DNA of 64,000 nt from Paraescarpia echinospica (taxonomy: Eukaryota; Annelida; Polychaeta; Sabellida; Siboglinidae), in contig CM034544.1 in the NCBI GenBank assembly GCA_020002185.1, positions 2,583,338 to 2,647,337 on the forward strand, given 5' to 3'. Every line of letters begins with the position of its first letter. The first letter of the stretch is position 1. Shown one piece after another: positions 1 through 11,000 of this stretch. Made by a program: the position numbers and the translations under genes. The notes beneath the pieces were generated by a model. That model saw nothing but the letters and a program-made list of their open reading frames with translations, did not search any database and was not told where the DNA came from.

Positions 1-110
1 ATGGTCCCTTCCATCTGGTGTATGTGCCAGGGGAAATAAAAGATCCCACGCAGGGAAATGAAAAAAACCTGTCGTGGATTCACTGAGCTGGGATCTCATT
101 CTCCAAACTG
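1..110. repeat. Interspersed repeat copy (shared with 6,764-6,860)
   Basis: The stretch containing TCTGGTGTATGTGCCAGGGG and the AAAA/CCTGTCGTGGATTCA segment matches bases 6,764-6,860 (TCTGGTGTCTGTGCCAGGGG, then CCTGTCACGGACTCA) with scattered substitutions. This indicates two copies of one dispersed repeat. No coding potential or terminal structure is visible, so the class is unknown. Confidence 0.6.
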
Positions 111-329
111 TCAATGCCAGAATAATCAACTTAATGATGGTGGGCATTTAATAGAACACCAATAAATTGCAATGATAATGAAATAAGCTGGACAAGAAAC
201 GAAAGGTTGTAGCACAGATTGACTAACAAAAGTACAAATTACTTTTTTCGATATAAACCGTGAACTGTTCGTGGTAAAATCACAAATAATAAACAATGAA
301 GGCATTTACAAACAGATAAAGGTGCTCAC

Positions 330-582
330 CAAAGTGATCTTCACACCGTGACAGATTTTCATGTTTAGTTGTCATAAACTGATCAACCACTTGCTGGTCG
401 AAGTATATGTGTTCGTACAGCGTATATCTCTTCGCGGTTATGATAATAATTTGTAACATGACGGGTAGACCCGGGAAGTACATCTTCATCGTATGACACA
501 AGAAAAGAAAACAACTGTCGTGGAGTGTCTTTGCACGCTTTGTAGCTTCAGTGACATATATCTGAATGGAGTTCATTTCCAT
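330..582 (-). CDS. Candidate exon of an unknown gene
   Basis: An open minus-strand frame starts at an ATG (582-580) and encodes about 84 residues of mixed composition, unlike the repeat-derived ORFs nearby. It reaches a good splice donor, GTGAGC at 329-324, after ...CEDHFG. The middle has a hydrophobic run (FLFLCHTMK, then LPVMLQIIIITAK) that could be a membrane or core segment. I do not recognise a family. The frame is open upstream to about 645 and I found no convincing acceptor there, so the 5' border is uncertain. It could be a chance ORF; the donor and composition are the only support. Confidence 0.25.
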
Positions 583-596
583 CCGAATTGAAGTGT

Positions 597-960
597 TATT
601 CTGGGTCTTGATTCGTAGAATTTTGACATTTTGATAGAGTGGGGATCAATCTAACCTTGGTGTCAATGTCGGTGGAATACATTTTCTCTGTGTCTTTGGC
701 ATTCAGTTCCTGTTCGGTCGAGAGATCGTCGTCTCATGCAAATTTTCGAACATTCTTTTTTGATGGAATTACCGTTCTCTGAATTCTGTATTCCCTAGTC
801 CATGCAACAGCCCCTCAAGTAGTTTAATAGGATTAATTGGCTCCACGTGTGGTTACGAAAACATCACACGCTCTATAATACAATTGCGCAAAAGTACATA
901 CTACCCTTTTTACACGTTAGCGGCGGCGGGTCTAGAGTGATTGTTTTTTCTAGGCATTGC
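597..960. other. No recognisable feature
   Basis: Unique-looking AT-rich DNA. No exon with splice sites, repeat or RNA gene was identified. Confidence 0.4.
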
Positions 961-972
961 CATGACTCAATC

Positions 973-974
973 AA

Positions 975-1008
<34 letters not shown>

Positions 1009-1096
1009 GTATATATATACATATATATAGCTGAGTCGTGTATATATTTATATAATATATATATATAATTGAGATATATATATATATATATATATA
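973..1096. repeat. AT dinucleotide microsatellite
   Basis: Alternating TA runs, interrupted by short CA/GT-containing islands. Similar TA tracts occur at 1,844-1,890 and 21,543-21,598. Confidence 0.9.
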
Positions 1097-1530
1097 ATTC
1101 AGTGGTTTACCTGGATATTTGTGTTAAGGGTCCCACTTATTGCTCTTTTTTAATTGTAAGTATTGTTTTCTAAATATAACAATTGGCACAACCCATGTAG
1201 ACCCGGTTATCATTATTATTATTACTTTGATACTAACAAGAACTTAACAAAATGCCTTGTTAAAATATACTGTTTTATTTGTTGATGTTTTCCCTTGACA
1301 ATCGATGTCATTTTGGAAGTTAGAGCAGCCTTCCTCCCTTATAAGAGGGCGTGCTAGTCTGCTAGGTGCCTTGACTTGCGTGTAAATGTCACATTGGGAG
1401 ATCTCCTAAGGCTCAGCTAAGAATATCGAGGAAACCACGACTCACTTTGGAAGGCTCCTGAGTTTGTTTCGGTGGCGGGAAACCTGACCGTGGTGATGAG
1501 AGTAGCACTGGAATAGCCGAAAGGCAGCAT

Positions 1531-1571
1531 ATTTGGCACATTATACATATGCTATGTATAATGTGCCAAAT
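1531..1571. other. Perfect 19-bp inverted repeat (hairpin)
   Basis: ATTTGGCACATTATACATA (1,531-1,549) is followed by the 3-base spacer TGC and then its exact reverse complement (1,553-1,571). No partner element ends were found, so it could be a tiny foldback element or the centre of a palindromic repeat. Confidence 0.85.
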
Positions 1572-1959
1572 AGCGCTCGCTCAGGTTTGAATAAACGTGC
1601 GTCGCTGCTGTTGCGAGTTACTGCACGCCGCACTTGAAACATGCCCTCAAATCAATATTTTATAACAATGTACTACATATGTGAAACAATGTGGAATTAT
1701 GGCATGAACACACTGAGGTATCAAACCGGTTCGATTGTTGGAAGAGGCATTGGCGCGATCTTCCTCGGAATGGGAGTCGCGATCGGAGTGCTTGCACTCT
1801 CTATTGTCGCCGCACGGTCCGTCATTTGTTTGATGATAACGAGCTATATATATATATATACTTAAACGTAGACATATATACATATATATATGAGCAGACC
1901 GGGAATGAAACCGAGACCGACAGACCAATACAAAGACAGATAACAGACGGTCACTTTAC

Positions 1960-2212
1960 CGCCGCCCACTTCCGCCGCCCGCCCGCCCGCCACGCCATAC
2001 GCCAGCGCCGCGCCATACGCCGCCCGCCCGCCGCCCTTACTTCCCGCCCGCCCGCTTCCGCCGCCCATATACCCGCCCGCCCGCCCGCCCGCCATACCGC
2101 CCGCCCGCCCGCCCGCCCGCCCGCCGCCCGCCCACGCCCGCCCTTATACGCCCGCCGCCGCCATACATACCGCCCGCCCGCCCGCCCACGCCCGCCCGCC
2201 CGCCCTTTATGC
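1960..2212. repeat. GC-rich CCGCCCG minisatellite
   Basis: Irregular tandem repeats of CCCGCC/CCGCCCG, interrupted by CATA and CTTA. The proline/arginine-rich ORFs over this stretch are by-products. It belongs to an interspersed element whose flank (2,530-2,650) recurs at 32,965-33,075. Confidence 0.85.
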
Positions 2213-2236
2213 GTATTGGCCTCTCGATGAGTCGAT

Positions 2237-2416
<180 letters not shown>

Positions 2417-2529
2417 ATGTCTCTGTTTTTCTGTCTATCAGCTAGTCTGTCTGTGTGTCTCTCTGCTTTGCTCTATCTCGATTATTCCATTTGTGTGACT
2501 GTATGGTTGTCGGCCTGTATGTTAGTAAG

Positions 2530-2650
2530 TAATTATTAATAATGTTTTTAGCAATCGACCCTGTGTTTCGTGAAAGCACAGCCCTCGCTAAGTTTATTGA
2601 GTGAGGTTAATGGTGTTTTCATTGAGTCAAAACTATAAATTATGCACTGC
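2530..2650 (+). repeat. Flank of interspersed element, homologous to 32,965-33,075
   Basis: The order TTTTAGCAA, GAAAGCA, GGTTAA, TCAAAA is shared with 32,976-33,070 at moderate identity. In both places a hypervariable C-rich minisatellite lies just upstream, so these are copies of one element with an unstable core. Confidence 0.6.
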
Positions 2651-2799
2651 ATAATTGTAGCTCATTCATAGAGTGTAATGAATGAGACCCTCTTCTGGGT
2701 TGCTCACCACGCGGCCTCTCGTGTATTGTCCACAGCGTTCTCCCACGATCGACATCCACATAACATATCTAGGCTTATATGATGGATCAATACTTTGAC

Positions 2800-3160
2800 G
2801 ACCCCTCCCCTCTCTCTCCCTTCCTCTCTCCCTCTCTCCCTCTCTCCCCCTCTCTCCTATATCTCTATCTCCTCTACCTATATCTCCCTTTCTCCCATTA
2901 CTTCTCCCTCCACCCCCTTTCTCTATCTGTTACCCTCTCCCCCTCTCCCCTTCTCTCTCCCCTCTCTCCCTCTCGTTATGTCCCGTCTATCTCACTCTGT
3001 CACTCTTCTCTCCCCCTCCATCTCACTCTGTCTGTCTCCGTATGTCGGTCTGTCTCTCTTTCTGTATGTCTGTATATCTGTCTTTTGTATGTTAGTCTGT
3101 CTGTCTGTCTTTCTGTCTGTCTGCCTGTCAGTTTGTCTGTCAGTCTGGCAATCTTCTTTG
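2800..3160. repeat. Polypyrimidine (CT)n and TCTG tract
   Basis: A CT-rich strand made of CTCTCCC runs that grade into (TCTG)n near 3,050-3,150. The Ser/Pro/Leu-rich ORFs are low-complexity artefacts. Confidence 0.9.
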
Positions 3161-3254
3161 TAACGCCCGTCGTATTCACCTACAGCACCCCAACCATAGA
3201 ATAATGGCAAATATGTTCTATGCTGTAGTTCACTTATATCTTAAAACGTATGGA

Positions 3255-3450
3255 AATAGATAACTGAAGTATTCGTACGGCAAATATTGCGTGAAGCAAT
3301 TTATTTAACCGTATTTCATATGTAAGGGACGACTCCAAGTACGTAACAGCACCCATCGTATTGACATCCCACCCGCACACCCGCCCGCACGTACGCACGC
3401 ACGACTTAGCCCGCCCGCACGCCCTCTCGCCCGCTCGGCCAGCCTGCTTA
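3255..3450 (+). repeat. Second copy of the element with C-rich core
   Basis: GAAGTATTCGTACGG (3,267) followed by a CGTATTT motif and then CCCGCC/CGCACG repeats parallels 32,222-32,340 (AGTATTCGTACAG ... CGTATTT ... CCCACC). Together with 1,960-2,650 this gives three loci of one element family. Confidence 0.5.
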
Positions 3451-3521
3451 TTATTATGTGTATGCCCAATTCTCGCCAGGTATCCAAAACGGGATTTATG
3501 ATATAGTCATTACTCTTTGTC

Positions 3522-4180
3522 ATGTGTGACATGGCTCTGTTTGTCATGTCACACAGGACAAAGAGTTCAACTAACGAGACCTACTACCTACTATCTCATG
3601 TATTATCCAAAGCAGCATTCTCTAGGGATCCAGGCGTACATGACGGATCGATACTCTGTTGCGATTACCAAGTGATTAGAATGGGGGTATCCCAATATCC
3701 ACCAGGATTGATCGTCCAGTCCGTCTTCTACGAGGGGAAGTTCGTTATTACAACTTGCAAACATCCGAATATGTCTTGCCGAGCCCAGGATCCTGGGGAT
3801 GAGTTGAGTCTGAATCTGGTTGGGTGCCTTTCTGGACTCCCTTACCTCGAGAAGCGAAACCCATGGAAGAGCAGATGCGCAACAAACTATACAGGGATTT
3901 GCTCCTGCTAAAAGATTGACTCATGCTGTATCTAATGTTGCTCCACGCCAATTATGCTTGTCCTATATGTACACCTGATTGACTTTGCAGACCTCCTACT
4001 CAACAATGGACTTTCTCTGTTAAACAAGGATAGTTCTTGATACTGTTTTCCGTCACTTCTGGTTGCATTACTTTTTAATAAACTTGTCGTTGTTCTGTAC
4101 TCCATCGAATGTTGGTGTTTATATATTCGGTTCCGACATGATCAATTTGAAATGTATTAACAGTATTTGGGTCGTGCATA
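3522..4180. other. Repeat-like DNA, no supported gene
   Basis: A 129-codon plus-strand frame (3,522-3,911) has no recognisable domain. The 3,585-3,655 part resembles 2,712-2,790 (a TGTATTRTCCAMAGC motif followed by a GATGGATCAATACT-like motif), so it is probably a diverged repeat. Confidence 0.4.
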
Positions 4181-4660
4181 TTTAGAGGTCATCACATCGA
4201 CCTTCTGGATTTGACCTTGACCGCATGGAGAAAAAGGAGACATTTATTTTAGCACACTGTGATCTGATCTATAATGCACCACGTTTAACATCAGATAAAT
4301 AGCTCAAATTTCAGTTGTATTGGCAAATTATACCTATTTTAGGCAAAATAAACTAGACCTTGACCTTGGATGCTGACAAATACCTCTTTGGTCGATCGGA
4401 CATGCCCAAAACTATCATAACCCATACCGAACTCATCGAAATCATCCTGTTATTAGCTGAGATATGACCGTATCGGGTGTTAGCCTGTATCGGTGGCGGC
4501 CATTTTGAATTTATGGTAGTAAGGGGGTATTAACGAATCCCAAATTGTGTGCTATATTGGGATTTGATTTAGAACCCATCAAAGGTCATCTGGCCAACTT
4601 TGGTGATTTCTTCCAAAAGTGAACACTATGTCTAAAATTGACCCTAAGACGGCAGACTAC
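4180..4660. repeat. Probable dispersed repeat with GACCTTGACC motifs
   Basis: Contains GACCTTGACC twice (about 4,210 and 4,357) and no usable ORF. The style resembles non-coding dispersed repeats, but no second full copy was found in this window. Confidence 0.3.
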
Positions 4661-4954
4661 TTTTACAATGTTGCTATTAAAAAACCGTCGTGCAATGGTA
4701 CGTCATAAATGAAGTATTCCTTTGTCAGATGTAAGAAAACACGAACGACACATGTGTCAAAAGGTGTACGCCCGTCGTTAGTGTGGACCAACGGCCTAGC
4801 ACAGAATGCTAACTTTGTTTATCGATTTCTTCCAGTGCGGTGTAAGTTATTGACCACCAAGCCCGAACGCTGCCAGTCGATCGACAGATTACTTAGGTAG
4901 CAGTCGTTTGGCAGCATCAGGTATCATCCTGCGACACATTGAGAGTCAACGAAG

Positions 4955-5069
4955 ATGGGATTGCTCCGTTTGAAAGCGCCGAAGCGAACACCGCCTCTGC
5001 CCCCGCCCGAGCTTCTGATGCGAATTCTGCTCTTGGCATTGGTGTGCTTCTGGGCAAGCGACTCCGAAG
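4955..5069 (+). CDS. YWTD gene exon 1: signal peptide
   Basis: ATG at 4,955 opens a frame with a basic/proline-rich lead and then a second Met at 5,018 beginning MRILLLALVCFWASDSEG, a classic signal peptide (Arg, hydrophobic core, small residues). The second Met is the more likely functional start for secretion. The donor is GTAAGA at 5,070; phase 1. Confidence 0.75.
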
Positions 5070-8000
5070 GTAAGACATTGGTGTGTTAAAACTATCAAAT
5101 ATGTGTGTTAACAATATGAAATAATTTTCAATGTCAATTTAACCTTGCATGTTTGATAAAATTTATAATATCTCATTGGACACTGGTGGATCGTTCAAAA
5201 TAATCGTATATATAGAATTCCATAAAAAGCAAGCTCAACACGAACTTTTTAAATGCAATCATTTTATTTCCACTGTGGACTTATTCAATCTTTCGAACTC
5301 TCATATGTGATCGTCGCTGCATTTGTACAATCTCACCATATTTATGTTCTAAAGCAAATTGCAAAAGGATAGTATTTGTAATGTATGATTTAGCGGCTTA
5401 ATATTGTGCCGGAGCAAATCATTAATCTTAGCGGCTTAATATTGTGCCGGAGCAAATCATTAATCTGATCTGCATCAGAGGGCATACGCAATATCTATAT
5501 TTACATACAGCCCCATTTCAATTTTAATACAGCCTTCAGACGATACAAGCGCCAATTTCATCTATTTGAGTCTCTCTTGTGATCAGTCTCACTTATAATA
5601 GCGCTTTTGTTTCGCCTGGTCGCCATTGACCGCTTTGCGGCACTTTTATCCAACCCCTGCAACGTTGTTGTATTCACCCCCCGACAGAGGCGCCGCTCCT
5701 TCCGTGACGTGGACGCCATTGTGTATTATAAATTCATAGCGATACACACACTTTGTAGGCTTGACAACGCCGATACTTGACAACGCCGTAGTTGACTATG
5801 ACATCGAGTGAGTCGTAGCGGCACAAACAAGTGATATACTGGACACTGTTATTGAATTATTAGTGGGCGAGTAATCTGACCTTCGGTCCAGCGCCCCAAA
5901 CTGAGCACTCATTAACCTGCCCCCCGGGGTCCAGCATCCCACACTTTGCACGCATTGGCCAGTGACCTATACATTGGTGGTCAGTGACGTACACATTGGT
6001 GGTCAGTGACATACACATTGGTGGTCAGTGACATACACATTGGTGGTCAGCGACATACACATTGGTGGCCAGTGACCTACACATTGGTGGTCAGTGACAT
6101 ACACGTGTACACATTGGTGGTCAGTGACATACACATTGGTGGTCAGTGACATACACGTGTACACATTGGTGGTCAGTGACATACACATTGGTGGTCGGTG
6201 ACATACACATTGGTGGTCAGTGCCATACATATTAGTGGTCAGTGACCTACACATTGGTGGTCAATGACATATACATTGGTGGTCAACGAAATACATATTA
6301 ATGGTCAGTGACACACACATTGGTGGTCAGTGACAAACATATTAGTGGTCAGTGACCTACACATTGGTGGTCAGTGACATATACATTGGTGGTCAGTGAC
6401 ATACACATTGGTGGTCAGTGACATACACATTGGTGGTCAATTACATACATATTAGTGGTCAGTGACCTACACATTGGTGGTCAATGACATATACATTGGT
6501 GGTCAATGACATACACATTGGTGGTCAGTGACATACATATTAGTGGTCAGTGACATACACATTGGTGGTCAATGACCTATACATTTGTGGTCAATGACAT
6601 ACATATTAGTGGTCAGTGACCTACACATTGGTGGTCAATGACATATACATTGGTGGTCAATGACCTACACATTGGTGGTCAGTGACCTACACATTGGTGG
6701 TCAGCGACATACACATTGGTGATCAACGACCAATACATTAGTGGATGTTACTTTTAATAGTCAGTTCTTGTTTCTGGTGTCTGTGCCAGGGGAAGTAAAA
6801 TATCTCACACGGGGTAAATGTGTAACCTGTCACGGACTCATAGAGTGGTGGTCTCTGTCTCTAACCCACTGGATCTTGCTCCCAGCGGCCGGAGTTGTTC
6901 CCGGTCGGGCGTGTGAGAGACGCCGAGCAGGCAGTGTGTACAGTATGCCCACTGTATCATTGGGCACGCTTGGTCTTGTATGGATGTACATACATTGATT
7001 TCTCTTTTACAGTTTTGTATTCAAGAGTAGAATTACGGAACATGAGAACATTATTTCCACTAGGTGCTGGTGGCTTCAGTCGTGGGACAATATTTCTTGT
7101 ACAAGACACGAAGATACTGATGTTGGAGCTGAACCACTCTTCATCACCCCCGAGATATGGTCTACCAACAGAATTCATCACAGGTGGAAGTAAGTGATAA
7201 CTACCTACCAACCGAATTCATCACAGGTGGAAGTAAGTGATAACTACCTACCAACAGAATGCATCACAGGTGGAAGTAAATGAAAACTACACGTTGTTTG
7301 GCAGCGATCTTATACAGCTTAGGGTATATAATATGGAATTATTTATTTTCAATTTTGCTATTGTGTCCATGGTAGTAGACGTTACCGTTTGGCCTATAGT
7401 TAATTTTATATTTTTCCCAATTCATTGTTTATCTTTGTTCAGTCATTAATACGCTGTGATACGTGTAAAGTGTATAAAAATGCATAACCATTAGTTTTAT
7501 TTGATATATAATTAATTTAATATCACCAGTTACGGCAGGTTTGTATCTACATATGCTACCTTGCGTACGACGTTAGAAAGTGGCATAAAATAACACATAT
7601 GTAATTTGTCATAACATATTCGTTTACACAGCATACGAACACATGAGTCGTGGCGTGATAAGTAGCCCACCGCGAAATATTTGTGGCGTTATTTACTAGG
7701 ATAATTTTTTCAGATACTGTTTCAATAAACTGATTTACATCACAAATTAATTCGAACAAATCGACAATAAAAAATCTATTCAATGGTTCACTGGCCTCTG
7801 ATCTACCAATTGACGGTGGGTTTCAGAAAACACAACGCTAGTTAATTAGATTTACTTACTTGCGTGTTTTACATTGTTGCCCTTGTTTGGTCTCATGTGA
7901 GTGAGTGTTTGTGTTTATGTGTGTGTGTGTGTGCGCGTGTCCATGCGCGTGCGTGCGTGTGCGCGCGTGCGTGCGTGAATGTGCGTTTGTGTGTGAGAAG

Positions 8001-11000
8001 GTAAACTAATATTGCAATTACAAAGTAAATCTGAAGAATGGAGTTGTCGTAGTGTATGTCATTCCTATTACGTAGCATTTGTTCTAACGATTCTACATTA
8101 CAATACTATACCTTAACGAAATACCTGATGTAAAGAATTATATATCAGATATATGTTTCGTTTTCGTTGTCTTTCTTTCGTTGATATATGCCTTGTATGA
8201 ACTACATTATGTGTGCACTTTCTCGTGGCAGACGTGATGTAGTTCGCGTCTGTTTCGATTGTGCCTTTACACCCGAAATGTACCATCACATTTCTTCTAT
8301 AAAATTATAGTTAATATATATACAAATAAACTAAATATATAAATAAGTAGATAAATATATGATTAAAATGTCCAACTGATAAACAAAGTAAAAAATACTT
8401 GTTAAAACGTCAGTAGAAATTGCACTAAAATGTAATGAATATGTAAATAAATAAATCATTTAAAAGGTCAATTCCACGGATTCATTTGATGCATTCTTAT
8501 TTGAAATATAAACCCCAACTTTCGCCACTGTTCACGGTCGAGTGCGTGCGCGCAGAGCTTCGACGTGGCTCGGCAACGTAGCGAACGAACTATGCGTCGC
8601 AGGTCCACGCCCAACGCCGTTGGCAGAGTCGTCCGCGGTCGACCCTTGTATGTCGTGACACCGGAGAGCTTTTCGGCTGATACTTGTTCAATCTGTTTTC
8701 GACGCATTGATCGTTAACGACCACTGCGCCAAACAAGCTCGCGCGGTGCGCTCGATCTCGTCGACGAACGAACGAGAAGAGGTGACGAAGTCCGTGTCGT
8801 CAGCGTATTCGACGTCCAGCGGTAAGGTGGAGTCGGCTTCTGGACGTGTCTGGAGGGGCGATCGAAGGTCACGAAGTGCCGCTTCGAGGTACACAGTGAA
8901 AAACACCGGGCTGAGAACTCGAGCAACGTGGCGGCGAGTAGAAAACGAATCATCTGCAGTTCCCACTCACCAATGAATGTTTGTAGCACATCAAGCAGCT
9001 TGTCGCGACGTGTGGTATCGAATGCGTGATTTATTTCGCTGCCGAGGAATTCGATCGACACGCGCTGACGCTGCGCTTTCGCACATAGCCAACGATACCC
9101 GAAGACTACGTCGGCCGTGCTGCCAGTCGCAATGGTGTTTCGATGAAGGCAGGCAGCTCTTCTATGGCTGTGTCGCTGAACTAGCAGCTGAAGTATTTGG
9201 CGTTAACGCGTTGCGACGTCGGGCCGTATACGTTGATGATCGTCAGCGAGTTATTGGCGCAATTGAATTACAGCGATTTTGTCACAAACTGACCAATAGC
9301 ACACGGTTCGTTCTTCCAAATGCGTTGCGTTAGTGAAGGCAAAACCGTACCGTAGTATCGTGACTATGACAGCAAGCCAAGGAGCCGATAATTGCCTGAC
9401 CGTTCTTGATTTTGGCTGCTGCAGACAACAAATGTCGACGTGTAGTCGGCCGAGATCTTAGCTTAGCTGGTTTCGTTTCGTTGCTGACGAGAGTCCACGT
9501 ACGTCGAACTGCCGATAGTAAAACGGGAGGGAGTCATTGAGCCATTGTTGTTGTGCCGGATCGACATTGACGGCACGGCTATAGAGAATGTTTACAAACA
9601 AATGATGAGATGGCTAAACTGTCTGTATGGTGGCGCCTCTAAAGTATTGTGGAAGTTTAAAGGTTACCATCGTGTGGTTATCTCAAACTTCCATTGGATC
9701 ATCCAGACCACGAATTATCAAACATAATGGACTCTGAACACGGAGTATAACAACGATACGTCTTTATAGTTCCATGTCTTAATCAAAGTCATCCTTCTAG
9801 ACAGAACCGGTCGGTGACAGCACCTACCAACCTGTGGCTACAGCGGTGCTTCCACCTGGCGATTAATATCAAATATAATGGACTCTGAGTATAACATCGA
9901 TACGTCTTTATAGTTCCATGTCTCAATGAAAGTCATCCTACAAGACAGAACCACTCGGTGGCAGCACCTACCAACCTGTGGCTACAGCGGTGCTTCCACC
10001 TGGCGATTAATATCAAATATAATGGACTCTGAGTATAACAACGATACGTCTTTATAGTTTCATGTCTTAATCAAAGTCATCCTTCTAGACAGAACCACTC
10101 GGTGGCAGCACCTACCAACCTGTGGCTACAGCGGTGCTTCCACCTGGCGATTAATATCAAATATAATGGACCTTGAGTATAACAACAATACGTCTTTACA
10201 GTTCTATGTCTCAATCAAAGTCATCCTACACGACAGAACCAGTCGGTGGCAGAACATACCAAGCTGACATCGGTGCACGAAGCAGAATGAACATACATAA
10301 ATTAACGAGGAATGTCACTTGACCTCGACCATGCTGTAAACTACATAATGAAGAAAATAAATCATTATCATTATAAATGTTACAACAACAGAGATATGTA
10401 TATAATATTCTGTAACAACAACAATCATGATGTCTCCTAACTAAACCACTGTTTTTCCTATTCGAGGCGCACACCTAATGCTGCAGAATTTGCTTTGAGA
10501 AATGCCACATAAATGGTTGTTGTATTGAATTAAAAATGACATTTGTTGCATGATATACTGTGTGTTTGTAGATGCGATGACGGCTGTCGCAATTGACGAA
10601 CTTCACGGCTTTGTGTTCTGGAGCGATGGCAAATGGATCAAGAGCGCGACACTTGACGGCTTCAACAGAACGGATATCATCCAAATAGGTAAGTCAAACA
10701 AATTTGGCAGCGAATATCTCTAAAATAGAATGAGGCGAATTTACGACTAATATAAATAAAGGAAAAATAAGGAACATAAGTGACTATTATAACTTGTGTA
10801 TGTGTGTGTGTGTGCGCGCGCGCGCGCATGCGTGTGTGAGTGCGTGGGCACATGAATGAAAGAACATCGTGTCTCTCCTTCTCTGCCAGCCGTGAACACA
10901 AGCGACACACTGGTAAAGAGTGTTGCATGGAGGACATCAAATACTGGATCATGAATACAACTGGCACAGGATAAAAATTAAAAATCAATGTTACCAGCAA

